Position numbers and translations under genes: made by a program. DNA of 34,554 nucleotides from DATDCV01 sp036524155 (GTDB lineage Bacteria > Verrucomicrobiota > Verrucomicrobiia > Limisphaerales > UBA8199). The notes below the pieces were generated by a model that searched no databases, was not told the DNA's origin, and saw nothing but the letters and a program-made list of their open reading frames with translations. Positions 15,985 through 23,922 of this stretch are shown one piece after another. Numbering within the stretch: the stretch's first letter is position 1; every line of letters begins with the position of its first letter. The stretch lies in assembly GCA_036524155.1 (NCBI GenBank), contig DATDCV010000149.1, positions 1 to 34,554 of the forward strand, given 5' to 3'.

Positions 15985-16542
15985 ATGAACCAGCACCGCT
16001 TGCGGGTCGACCGCGCCAAAACCGGCCTGATTGTTATCGACATCCAGGAGCGGCTGCTGCCGGCGATCTATGACCGGGAGCGAGTGCTGCACAACAGCGT
16101 CAGGCTGATAAAGGGAGCGGCGATCCTGGGCTTGCCGGTGCTCGCGACGGAACAGTATCGCAAAGGCCTGGGGGCGACCGTTCCGGAAATCGCCGAAGCG
16201 ATTGAAGGGTTTGCGCCGCGGGAGAAGCTCACCTTCAGCGCTTGCGGCGCCGAAGATTTGGATTCGGCTCTCACGTCGCGCGGCCTGTCCGACCTGATTC
16301 TGTGCGGGATCGAGGCGCACGTGTGCGTGACGCAAACCTGCCTCGAGCTGCTCGAGGCTGGCCTCAAAGTGTTCGTCGTTGCGGATGCCACTTCCTCGCG
16401 CACGGCTGAAAATCACCGCGCGGGGATCGAACGGATGCGCGATGCCGGCGCCGTGATCGTCTCCACCGAGATGATTCTTTTCGAGTTGCTCGGGAAGGCG
16501 GGCACGGACGAGTTCAAGCGCATGCTGCCGCTGGTGAAGTAG
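15985..16542 (+). CDS. isochorismatase-like cysteine hydrolase
   Basis: This is a 185-residue cytosolic hydrolase of the isochorismatase/nicotinamidase/YcaC superfamily. The catalytic triad is visible: D19 (LIVIDIQERL), K81 (PREKLTFSA) and nucleophile C114 (GIEAHVCVTQTCLELL). The conserved LPVLATEQYRKGLG segment is also present. I chose the ATG at 15985 because the fold starts there; the reading frame is open further upstream only as antisense of the adaptor. The stop lies 13 bp before the glycosylase gene, suggesting joint transcription. The short form fits the YcaC-like or putative amidohydrolase groups better than true isochorismatases, and the substrate is unknown. Confidence 0.85.
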   Translation: MNQHRLRVDRAKTGLIVIDIQERLLPAIYDRERVLHNSVRLIKGAAILGLPVLATEQYRKGLGATVPEIAEAIEGFAPREKLTFSACGAEDLDSALTSRGLSDLILCGIEAHVCVTQTCLELLEAGLKVFVVADATSSRTAENHRAGIERMRDAGAVIVSTEMILFELLGKAGTDEFKRMLPLVK

Positions 16543-16555
16543 GCTCCATCGGCCT

Positions 16556-17530
16556 ATGCCCGAACTGCCGGACATCACGCTCTATCTGGAAGCGCTCGAA
16601 CGCCGCGTCCTGGGCCGGCGGCTGGTCAAGGCCACCGTCCTCAGCCCTTTCCTGCTGCGCACCGCGACACCCCCGCTGCCGGGCGCGAATGGACGAAAGG
16701 TGATAGCTCTTCGCCGCCTGGGGAAACGGATTGCTTTCGGCCTCGAGGGCGATTTCTGGCTGGTGTTACACCTCATGATCGCGGGGCGCCTGCATTGGGT
16801 CGACTCACCGGTCTCACCCGAAACGCGGCCAACTCCGCGTCGGCGCCCCGGAAAATCCGGCCAGGGAAAGAATTCCCTGGCGACCTTTGACTTCTCAACG
16901 GGCACTCTCGTCCTGACTGAAGCCGGGACGAAGCGGCGCGCCTCGCTTCATGTGGTCCAGGGACAGGCCTCCCTGCAATCGCTGGACCCCGGTGGTCTGG
17001 AAGTCCTCGACTGCGCGTTGACCGACTTTGCCCAGGTGCTCGCATCGCAGAATCACACACTCAAGAGGGCCCTCACCGATCCGCACCTCTTCAGCGGGAT
17101 CGGCAACGCTTACTCGGACGAGATCCTGCATCGCGCCCGGATCTCCCCGGTCGCTCTGAGCCAAAAACTGTCGCCCGACCAGGTCCAGCGATTGTTCGCG
17201 GCCGTCAGGGAAACGATCGGCTCCTGGATTCAGCGGTTGCGGCAGCAAACCGGCGGAGCCTTTCCGGAGAACGTTACAGCCTTTCGCCCGGAAATGGCGG
17301 TGCACGGTAAATTCGGCCAGCCTTGTCCGGTCTGTGGCGCCAAGGTTCAGCGCATACGTTACGCCGACAACGAAACCAATTATTGCCCAACCTGCCAAAC
17401 CGGCGGCAAGTTGCTTGCCGACCGGTCGCTTTCGCTACTCCTGAAACGAGACTGGCCAAAGACAGCCGAGGAGTTGGAAGAAATGCGCTCGGGGAGGAGC
17501 ACTCCTTCGGAACGAGATCCTGCCCCTTAG
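16556..17530 (+). CDS. mutM: formamidopyrimidine-DNA glycosylase (Fpg/MutM family)
   Basis: This 324-residue DNA repair enzyme removes oxidised purines. It has the essential N-terminus after Met removal (Pro2, Glu3; MPELPDITLYLEALE) and Lys57 in the catalytic loop (LGKRIAF). It also has a helix-two-turn-helix region (DPHLFSGIGNAYSDEILHRA) and a C-terminal zinc finger of four Cys (PCPVCGA then YCPTCQTG). Two features differ from textbook MutM. There is a basic Pro/Arg-rich insertion after strand HWVDS (about residues 83-103), and ~40 extra residues follow the zinc finger (LADRSLSLLLKRDWPKT onward). The family call is firm; whether it is the housekeeping MutM or a Nei-like paralogue with a somewhat different lesion range is not. 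Confidence 0.88.
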   Translation: MPELPDITLYLEALERRVLGRRLVKATVLSPFLLRTATPPLPGANGRKVIALRRLGKRIAFGLEGDFWLVLHLMIAGRLHWVDSPVSPETRPTPRRRPGKSGQGKNSLATFDFSTGTLVLTEAGTKRRASLHVVQGQASLQSLDPGGLEVLDCALTDFAQVLASQNHTLKRALTDPHLFSGIGNAYSDEILHRARISPVALSQKLSPDQVQRLFAAVRETIGSWIQRLRQQTGGAFPENVTAFRPEMAVHGKFGQPCPVCGAKVQRIRYADNETNYCPTCQTGGKLLADRSLSLLLKRDWPKTAEELEEMRSGRSTPSERDPAP

Positions 17531-18025
17531 ATTCTATTTCCCGACAACTGTGAAAACGATCTCTCACTGTTCTTGGCTAAATTGAGCATTGCGGATTGAG
17601 CGTTTGCTATTTCTCAATGCCCGGGCCGGCCACAGGCTTGCGCGAACGCGAGCGTTATTCGATTAGCGTTCAGTTGGGACCGTGACCACGGACAGACAAA
17701 AATAACACATCCGCAATACTCAATGCACAGCGATCTTTGGCTAGAGTTTCGGAGGCCGAAATGCCTTTGTATTGCAGAGTTGTGGCGATAATGCGCTGAC
17801 AAAGCGCTTGCGCCAAAGAGGGGCTAGCAGACTTTTCCTGAATTTTTGGGTGAGTTTTGATGCATAAGCCGGCGATTTCTGGCGCCCGGGGAGGGAATAG
17901 ATTGAACAATTTTGATGGCTGGCGCGTCAATACTTTGTGACACAAAGTAAACGCCTCACGGTCGGCAGCCTGCCCTTCTCCCGGCGCTCCCGTGCCGTCC
18001 TCCCGCCGGCCAACCCCGGGCCCTT
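17531..18025. other. AT-richer intergenic region upstream of the radical-SAM gene
   Basis: These 495 bp are clearly less GC-rich than the neighbours up to about 17930. An imperfect inverted repeat pairs ATTGAGCATTGCGGAT (17581-17596) with ATCCGCAATACTCAATG (about 17709-17725). A 91-codon minus-strand reading frame (17670-17945) has no recognisable motif and no ribosome binding site, and I do not call it a gene. The region ends in the palindrome at 17931-17949. It may be a remnant of a mobile or repeated element. Confidence 0.45.
17931..17949. promoter_or_regulatory. perfect 19-bp palindrome upstream of the BchE-like gene
   Basis: TACTTTGTGACACAAAGTA is a perfect inverted repeat (9-bp arms around one A), 76 bp before the ATG at 18026. 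It has the form of a dimeric regulator operator. It does not match the FNR box (TTGAT-N4-ATCAA), and only loosely recalls a CRP-type TGTGA half-site. The regulator is unknown. Confidence 0.6.
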
Positions 18026-19885
18026 ATGAGAATCCTCCTGCTCAATCCGCCGCATCCGGCGATCGGCAGCCGGATACCGAACGAGCACTTGCCGCCGCTG
18101 GGTTTGCTGGCGCTGGGCGGTCCACTGCTCGATGCCGGACACGAGGCCAGGCTCCTCGACGCGGAGTTCGGGCCGATGCCCCTGGCGCAAATCGTTGAGG
18201 AAGCCCGGTGCCACGCTCCCGACGCGGTCCTGCTGGGTCATTCCGGGTCCACTTCCGGGCACCCCGTCTCGATGCGAATCACCCGGCGATTGCGCGCGGT
18301 TCTTCCGGAGGCCTGGTTCATTTATGGCGGGGTGTTTCCAACCTTTCACTGGCCGGGGATCACGGCGCAGGAACCCCAAATCGATTTCATTGTGCGCGGG
18401 GAGGGGGAACAAACTATTGTGAGGCTGATCGCCGCACTCGAAGGGAAGCAGCGCCTGGAAGAGGTGCCGGGGATTGTCTTCCGCCAAGGGACAACTCCGG
18501 GCCGGAACCGCCGCGTCGCGTGCGACCGGGCAATTCTCGGGATGGCGTGCGCGACGCGGCCGGCGCCGCCTATCTCTGATTTGGATGCGTGCCGGGTCGG
18601 ATGGGAGTTGATCGACCACAAACGTTACACCTATTGGGGCGGCCGGCGGGCGGTGGTCGTGCAATTCTCACGCGGCTGCCCGCACCAATGCAGCTATTGC
18701 GGGCAGCGCGATTTCTGGCGGACGTGGCGGCACCGGGATCCGGCGAAGTTTGCCGCCGAACTCGCGCGACTGCACCGGCAGCAGGGGGTGGAGGTCATCA
18801 ATTTCGCGGATGAAAACCCAACGGCGTCGCGCCCGGCCTGGCGAAGCTTCCTGGAAGCGCTGGTCGCTGAGAATGTCCCGCTGATCCTCGTCGCCTCCAC
18901 GCGGGCCAGTGACATCGTGCGGGACGCCGACCTGCTGCCGCTCTACCGGCGGGCCGGCGTCGCCCGTTTTCTGCTCGGCATTGAAAGCACAGACGAACCA
19001 ACGCTGCGCCGGATTCAGAAAGGGAGCACGCGGTCAATTGACCGTGAAGCCATCCGCCTGCTGCGCGAAAATCAGATCATCTCGATGGCGGCGTGCGTCT
19101 CGGGGTTTGCGCGCGAGACGGACCGGGGTTACTGGCGCCTGCTGCGGCAGATCGTCTCCTACGATCCCGACCAGATTCAACTGATGTACGCGACGCCGCA
19201 TTCGTGGACCGGATTCGCGCGGGAACAAGCGGAGTGCCGGGTGATCCAAACCAATCTGGAGCTTTGGGATTTCAAGCATCAGGTGCTGGCCACCGAGTCG
19301 GTGCCGAGTTGGCGGGTGCTGTGCTGGATGAAATTGATTGAGGCTGTGTGCCAGCTCCGGCCCAAATCCCTGTGGCGGCTGCTGGCACATCCGCAACCCG
19401 CGTTTCGCGCCGCGATGCGCTGGTATTACCGTATCGGTCGGCGCGTTTGGCCCTTCGAGCTTTGGCATTGGTTGTTCGACGATCGACGCACTGCCTCGGG
19501 CCCTAAGTTGGCGGAGTTCTTCAGTCTAGTCCGAGCTCATCAAATGGAGCAGAGAGCTCCGGATCGTCAGGCCGACCAGGTCGTTGATGACGTCGAGCAC
19601 GATGAACTTGCGCACCCGGCCCCAAATCTCCGTTTCGTAGGCGGTGCCGACATGCAGCAGAAGGGAATCGAGCATCTCGCGGGTATCGTCGCGCGCCAGG
19701 ATACGCTCGAAGCCGCGCCGGATCGCGGGGAGCGACACGTGCATGATGTTCGTGTATTCGAGCGCGGAGTCATAGGCGAGGCGGATCAGCGCGCGGATTT
19801 CGCCGGAGGAAAGCCCGGCCTGGCCCGCCTCCGTCCGGGTGGTTGCCCGTCTGGACGTGAGCAGGTGCAACGCGCGGAATCTTAG
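18026..19885 (+). CDS. B12-binding radical SAM protein, BchE-like (Mg-protoporphyrin monomethyl ester cyclase family)
   Basis: Residues ~1-135 form a Rossmann-type B12-binding domain (MRILLLNPPHPAIGSRIP to DFIVRGEGEQT). Residues ~205-400 are a radical SAM core with the iron-sulphur Cys triad C218, C222, C225 (RGCPHQCSYCGQRDFW). The region VINFADENPTASR, FLLGIESTDEPTLRRIQKG, SYDPDQIQ and the C-terminal MRWYYRIGRRVWPFELW match proteins usually annotated as anaerobic oxidative cyclase, though they differ from the well-studied purple-bacterial BchE. True BchE makes the isocyclic ring of bacteriochlorophyll. No other pigment gene is in the window, so another substrate is possible. The family's usual C-terminus falls near residue 500 (SGPKLAEFF), but this frame runs ~115 codons further, antisense to the next gene; that tail is not protein-like. 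Confidence 0.75.
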   Translation: MRILLLNPPHPAIGSRIPNEHLPPLGLLALGGPLLDAGHEARLLDAEFGPMPLAQIVEEARCHAPDAVLLGHSGSTSGHPVSMRITRRLRAVLPEAWFIYGGVFPTFHWPGITAQEPQIDFIVRGEGEQTIVRLIAALEGKQRLEEVPGIVFRQGTTPGRNRRVACDRAILGMACATRPAPPISDLDACRVGWELIDHKRYTYWGGRRAVVVQFSRGCPHQCSYCGQRDFWRTWRHRDPAKFAAELARLHRQQGVEVINFADENPTASRPAWRSFLEALVAENVPLILVASTRASDIVRDADLLPLYRRAGVARFLLGIESTDEPTLRRIQKGSTRSIDREAIRLLRENQIISMAACVSGFARETDRGYWRLLRQIVSYDPDQIQLMYATPHSWTGFAREQAECRVIQTNLELWDFKHQVLATESVPSWRVLCWMKLIEAVCQLRPKSLWRLLAHPQPAFRAAMRWYYRIGRRVWPFELWHWLFDDRRTASGPKLAEFFSLVRAHQMEQRAPDRQADQVVDDVEHDELAHPAPNLRFVGGADMQQKGIEHLAGIVARQDTLEAAPDRGERHVHDVRVFERGVIGEADQRADFAGGKPGLARLRPGGCPSGREQVQRAES

Positions 19886-21919
19886 CTTCTGTTCCGGGGC
19901 GTCCAGCCAGGGGTCGGGGTTCAACCAGCCAAGGACGATCCGGGCGGGGTCCGCCGACCGGCTCAGGCGCTCTTCGAGCGGCGTGCCGACAATGCGCTCA
20001 TCTTCCCACCAGCCCGGCACTTCCTCGAGCCGGCGTCGGGTCTCGCGCGCCAGCCGCAGGTCAAAGTCGCGAACCAGGCGCAGTTCCTTGTGAAGGTAAC
20101 CGTACGTCAGCGGCGTCAGCACGGCCTTGCGCAAACGCAACGGCAACGGCACGAGGTCGGGAAGATCCAGGCGCGCCTCCAGTTTCCCGCCGTGCTGTTC
20201 GAGCGCCGCGCGCATGCAGAGCTCCCAGCATCCCTCGATTTTCGGCAGGTTGCGGTGCAGGTTCATTCCCGCCAGCAGCGAAACCGTCGCCGTGTGAGTA
20301 ATCTCCCGGTTCAACAACGGCGTCAGGCCGTGTCCGCTGGCGATACCGTAGAGCAATTCATAGGGGGTCGTTCCCCGCCTGGCGGTTCGGGCCGGGTACC
20401 ATTCGGAGAATTGCCTCAGGGTGCATTGCCAGAAGACCTGGTCTTCCTGGTGGCAGATATTCCCCAGCCCGTTCTCGTAGAGGGCATACGCGTAGGCGCT
20501 CCGCAGCAGCGCCCGCCCGCGGGGACCCTTCCATTTTCCATATTCCTGCTCCAGGTCCCACGGCTTGAGCTGGCAGCAGCCCCAGCCGAAATACTCGGGC
20601 GCGACCCGCCGCAAGGCGGTGAAAGCGGACACCCCGAAACGCGACAGGATTTGGGGCGACACCTCGTCAAAAAGCCGCGCCCAGCGGCGGAATGCCCGGC
20701 CGTTCTCATAATGGAGTTCGCCATCGTCCCGGAACAGTTGCGGTTCGGAACCGCGGACCTGGTCCATCACGTTCGCGGCGACGTGGTCGAGGACTTCCCA
20801 AATTGCTTCGCGGCTGTCGTGGCAGATACGCTGCGGCCAGGCGGAAACCTTTCCCAGGACTTCCGGCGGCAGGTTGCCGCGCCCGAGCAGGTCCAGGCAA
20901 CGACTGAGCACGGCCCGCCAGTCGATCAGCCCGCTTTCGCGCAGCAACGAAGGCGGCACGCGCACCCCCAGGGAGAGGAAGGCGTCCTCCCAGTCCGTGC
21001 GCCCAAAGGCCCCCAGGTCCCAATGAGGTGAGCCAGTTTTAAACGATACCAGCCGCAGGCCATACTTGATCTGCCATAACGCCGCCGTGATCAGCAACTC
21101 CGCCGCCCGCTCATCGCTCAACTCCTGCCGTAGAGTCAGTCTCCATGGCCGCACGGGAGGGTCGTCTCCCTGCGTGATGCCGGGGAAGGCCACCTCCGCA
21201 ACGGCGCTCGAGCGAATGAGCCGGAAGCCGGCGCTGCGCAGCAAATGCCGCAGGTCCGCGTTCTCGATATCGGCGCAGGTGCGCAACCCGAACTTGTCGC
21301 AAAGCAGGTAGCGCAAGTAAAACGGAGCGCGTCGGTGGAAGATCGCTTGCTCCCGGGGAGACAGGGTGGCCAGGGCGGCAGGCGGCTCGCTGTGAGACAG
21401 GGGGCAAAGCAGCGCCTTGGGGTAGGAACCGAGAAAGCCCGGCACGCCCGGCCGGACCGAGTACCATCCCGAAAGGATCAACAACGCGTCATAGTCGGAT
21501 GAAACCTCCACATCCCGGATGCTCGCCAGCGCGCTGGCGATCCGAAACACACGCTCAAAGTGGGGGATCGGGTGCGGCGCCGGCGGCTGGGTGTTGCGCA
21601 AGCTGCGGTATTCCGCCTCGGCAAACGGGAGCCGGCTTGAAACTACCCGGGCCTTCTCCAGCAACAGCTCGTCAAATTCCGGCAAAAAAATCCCCGCCCG
21701 CGCGGTTTCGGGGTCCTCAGCGGTGGAAGAAGGGACTAGCCATCCGAAGCGTCCCTGGCGAAGCGGCTGGGCCGCTGCCGGCTCGAGCGCAGTTGCTGGC
21801 GGGACGGCGGTTTGGTCCTCGGGGGCAACCCCCGGACCTGCTGCGGAAGCCTGACTGACCTCTGCGAAATCTTCGCCGTCCGTCTGCGGACGGTCATCGT
21901 ATTGCCACGTCGGTTGCAT
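19526..21919 (-). CDS. large hypothetical protein, family not recognised
   Basis: This 797-residue protein has no motif I can assign. I chose the ATG at 21919 over a TTG three codons upstream. Residues 1-60 are Ala/Pro/Gln-rich and probably disordered. The rest is an evenly helical, Arg/Leu/Trp-rich soluble sequence with no signal peptide or membrane segment. Striking parts are a Cys/Trp-rich segment in the middle (EYFGWGCCQLKPWDLEQEYG), a following stretch (YALYENGLGNICHQEDQVFWQCTL), and a regular helical C-terminus (LSSGEIRALIRLAYDSALEY). The length, continuous frame and protein-like composition argue for a real gene. It is convergent with the BchE-like gene. The palindrome CTAG at 19526-19529 supplies its TAG stop, and an out-of-frame TAG for the opposite gene. 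A shared role with the BchE-like protein is only a guess from position. Confidence 0.7.
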   Translation of the reverse strand: MQPTWQYDDRPQTDGEDFAEVSQASAAGPGVAPEDQTAVPPATALEPAAAQPLRQGRFGWLVPSSTAEDPETARAGIFLPEFDELLLEKARVVSSRLPFAEAEYRSLRNTQPPAPHPIPHFERVFRIASALASIRDVEVSSDYDALLILSGWYSVRPGVPGFLGSYPKALLCPLSHSEPPAALATLSPREQAIFHRRAPFYLRYLLCDKFGLRTCADIENADLRHLLRSAGFRLIRSSAVAEVAFPGITQGDDPPVRPWRLTLRQELSDERAAELLITAALWQIKYGLRLVSFKTGSPHWDLGAFGRTDWEDAFLSLGVRVPPSLLRESGLIDWRAVLSRCLDLLGRGNLPPEVLGKVSAWPQRICHDSREAIWEVLDHVAANVMDQVRGSEPQLFRDDGELHYENGRAFRRWARLFDEVSPQILSRFGVSAFTALRRVAPEYFGWGCCQLKPWDLEQEYGKWKGPRGRALLRSAYAYALYENGLGNICHQEDQVFWQCTLRQFSEWYPARTARRGTTPYELLYGIASGHGLTPLLNREITHTATVSLLAGMNLHRNLPKIEGCWELCMRAALEQHGGKLEARLDLPDLVPLPLRLRKAVLTPLTYGYLHKELRLVRDFDLRLARETRRRLEEVPGWWEDERIVGTPLEERLSRSADPARIVLGWLNPDPWLDAPEQKLRFRALHLLTSRRATTRTEAGQAGLSSGEIRALIRLAYDSALEYTNIMHVSLPAIRRGFERILARDDTREMLDSLLLHVGTAYETEIWGRVRKFIVLDVINDLVGLTIRSSLLHLMSSD

Positions 21920-22026
21920 TGGCGCCAAATCGGGCCTTGCGCCTATAGAAAGACGACGACCCTACGCTACCCCCGCGTAATCGGCAGGGCAAGCGCGGAG
22001 TTCGAGCTTGGGACGCCGGTGGGCGG

Positions 22027-22665
22027 TCAATCCAGCCGCTTTACGCGAATGTTTTTATAGCGGATCGTGCTTCCAGGGTCGTGCCCTTGGAGAGCGAATG
22101 TGCCTTCGCCCAGCTTGCGCTCGAAATCCCTGCCTGCCTGGGCTCCCGGAGGTTCGATGTATTCGAAAACCCGCTTGCCATCGACCAGCACGGTCACGCT
22201 GCGACCCTTGACGATGATCTCCTGAGTCCACCATTTCTTGTCCTGAGCCGGTGAATTGGCGATGTCCACCACGTTGTAGAGGCTGCCGGTCTTGCGCCAG
22301 TCGCCGTGCGTGTTGTTGACCTGGCATTCGAAGCCGCCTTTGGGCCAGCCCTCGGCCTGGTACTTGGTGTGGAAATAGATCCCGCCATTTGAACTCGGTT
22401 CCGTCATCACCTCGACCTTCAAGTCAAAGTTCTTGAACGGTTTCAGGTCGCCGTCGTAAAAGAGGTGGCAACGGTTGCCGTTCGCCACGAAAGCCCCGTC
22501 TTCGATTTTCCAGGTGTCCTTGTTTTCCTCCGCCATTTTCCAGCCATCGAATGTCTTGCCATCCATCAGGGGTGTGAACCCTTCCTCGACTTCGGCTGCC
22601 ACCACGGGCGCCGTCGCCCCCAACAATGAAACGACCGCCACGATCGCAAACTGTTTGTATGTCAT
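22027..22665 (-). CDS. secreted DUF1080 (3-keto-disaccharide hydrolase / concanavalin-like) protein
   Basis: This is a 212-residue exported protein. Residues 1-24 are a signal peptide (MTYKQFAIVAVVSLLGATAPVVAA). The single DUF1080 jelly-roll domain shows the usual hallmarks: FTPLMDGKTFDGWK, WKIEDGAFVA, FKNFDLKVEV, SSNGGIYFHTKY, EGWPKGGFECQVNN, WWTQEIIVKG and STIRYKNIRVK. These proteins are abundant in Planctomycetota and Verrucomicrobiota and act in the periplasm or at the surface on carbohydrates; a 3-keto-glycoside hydrolase activity is known for some members. The gene stands alone, 91 bp upstream of the unrelated Fe-ADH gene's end, with half of repeat element C (22723-22759) between. Confidence 0.9.
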   Translation of the reverse strand: MTYKQFAIVAVVSLLGATAPVVAAEVEEGFTPLMDGKTFDGWKMAEENKDTWKIEDGAFVANGNRCHLFYDGDLKPFKNFDLKVEVMTEPSSNGGIYFHTKYQAEGWPKGGFECQVNNTHGDWRKTGSLYNVVDIANSPAQDKKWWTQEIIVKGRSVTVLVDGKRVFEYIEPPGAQAGRDFERKLGEGTFALQGHDPGSTIRYKNIRVKRLD

Positions 22666-22722
22666 ACGCCGGACATTAACCGCCGCGTGCCGCCCCGCAA
22701 GCAGAAAAGCGTCCGCAGAGTG

Positions 22723-22759
22723 TCCGCTCAGTCTTGGGTCGGAGCGCCGAGTTGCACTC
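22723..22759. repeat. palindromic element C, half copy 1
   Basis: TCCGCTCAGTCTTGGGTCGG and then AGCGCCGAGTTGCACTC match one arm of the full element C at 24305-24410. The match ends inside the stop codon (reverse complement TCA, 22758-22760) of the Fe-ADH gene, so the repeat abuts that gene exactly. Confidence 0.75.
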
Positions 22760-23912
22760 AGAGCGCTGCCCGCAAAATCCCGGCCAGTTCCTCGCGGGTC
22801 AACACGATGGGGTTCGCCTTCATGCTGCTGGCTTTAGCCGCTTTGTCGACCAGTTCGTTAACGTGCGCCGCGGTGACGCCGTAAGCGCGCAGGCGGGGGA
22901 TACCGAGGTCCTCGACCAGGCGCCGCACCCAATCGACGCCTTCTTCAGCCACCGCGTCGGGTTGCCCGGTCAAAACCCGGGCGACTTCCTGAAATCGCCG
23001 CAGAGCTTCGGCGTGTGGCTGGCGCTGGCGCAGGGCGCGCAGGTTGGATTCCATGGTTTGTGCCAGGAGCGCGGCGCAGACCGCCCCGTGCGGCGCAGGG
23101 TACATCCCTCCCAGCGGCCCCGCGAAGCCATGCACTGCGCCCAGGCCCGCATTGGCCAGTGCCAGCCCGCCGAACAGGCTGGCTAGCGACATATCCTCGC
23201 GAGCGGCTTTGTTCTGGCCATCGCGGCAGGCCGCGCGCAACGACCGTGCGACGCGCCGGATGCCGTCCAGGCAGAGCGGGTCCGTCATCGGGTTCGCCCG
23301 TGAGGAGACGTAAGGTTCAATGAGCTGCGTGAGGGCGTCGAGTCCGGTGGCGGCGGTCAAGGCGGGCGACAAACCGCAGGTCAGTTCGGGATCGACCAGC
23401 GCGATTCGAGGCAGCATCAGCGCGCTGCGCAGGCTCACCTTCACCTGATGTTCCGGCGCGGTGAGCACCGCGTTCCGGGTCACTTCCGACCCCGTGCCGG
23501 CGGTGGTGGGGATCGCGATAAACGGAGCGGCCGGTCGGGCCAGCGTCTTGCCGCGTCCGATCACTTCGAGGTAATCCAGCACGCTGCCGTCGTTGGTCAG
23601 CATCGCGGCAATCGCTTTGCCGGCGTCGATCGCGCTGCCTCCGCCGAAGCCAATCACCATCCCACAGCCTTTTTCCCGCCCCAAGGCCGTCCCGGCCTCG
23701 ACGGTTCGAACCTCAGGCTCGCCCGCGACGGCGTACGAAACCGCCACGATGCCGTGCGATTCCAGTGCGGCGGCGAGCGCGGAGGCACGGTGCGGGTCCC
23801 GGCCGGTCACCATCAGGGCGCGGCCGCCGAATTCTCTCGCGAGCGGCCCCGCCTCGCGCAGTGAGCCCGCGCCAAAAACAATCCGCCCGGCCGTGGCAAA
23901 CTCGAACCTCAT
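22758..23912 (-). CDS. iron-type alcohol dehydrogenase family protein
   Basis: This is a 384-residue NAD(P)-dependent group III dehydrogenase. The dinucleotide-binding GGGS motif (GFGGGSAIDAGKA, ~88-100) and the TTAGTGSEVT loop are present. Three of the four usual metal ligands are visible: D192 (GLDALTQLIEPY), H261 (AVHGFAGPLGG) and H275 (PAPHGAVCA). The fourth position, usually His, is Gln (Q196); a DALTQ variant is known in part of the family, so the enzyme may still bind metal. The start lies 10 bp after the stop of the small monooxygenase-like gene, so the two probably form an operon, with the monooxygenase first. Substrate could be an alcohol or a maleylacetate-like acid; this is not decided by sequence. 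Confidence 0.88.
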   Translation of the reverse strand: MRFEFATAGRIVFGAGSLREAGPLAREFGGRALMVTGRDPHRASALAAALESHGIVAVSYAVAGEPEVRTVEAGTALGREKGCGMVIGFGGGSAIDAGKAIAAMLTNDGSVLDYLEVIGRGKTLARPAAPFIAIPTTAGTGSEVTRNAVLTAPEHQVKVSLRSALMLPRIALVDPELTCGLSPALTAATGLDALTQLIEPYVSSRANPMTDPLCLDGIRRVARSLRAACRDGQNKAAREDMSLASLFGGLALANAGLGAVHGFAGPLGGMYPAPHGAVCAALLAQTMESNLRALRQRQPHAEALRRFQEVARVLTGQPDAVAEEGVDWVRRLVEDLGIPRLRAYGVTAAHVNELVDKAAKASSMKANPIVLTREELAGILRAAL

Positions 23913-23922
23913 GGAACGATCA

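Noticed and set aside
15222..16043. Minus-strand frame opposite the second adaptor and hydrolase
   Set aside because: It crosses two genes on the other strand and shows no protein-like pattern.
17670..17945. 91-codon minus-strand frame in the AT-richer spacer
   Set aside because: No ribosome binding site, no motif, and it ends across the palindrome at 17931; left as uncertain non-coding sequence.
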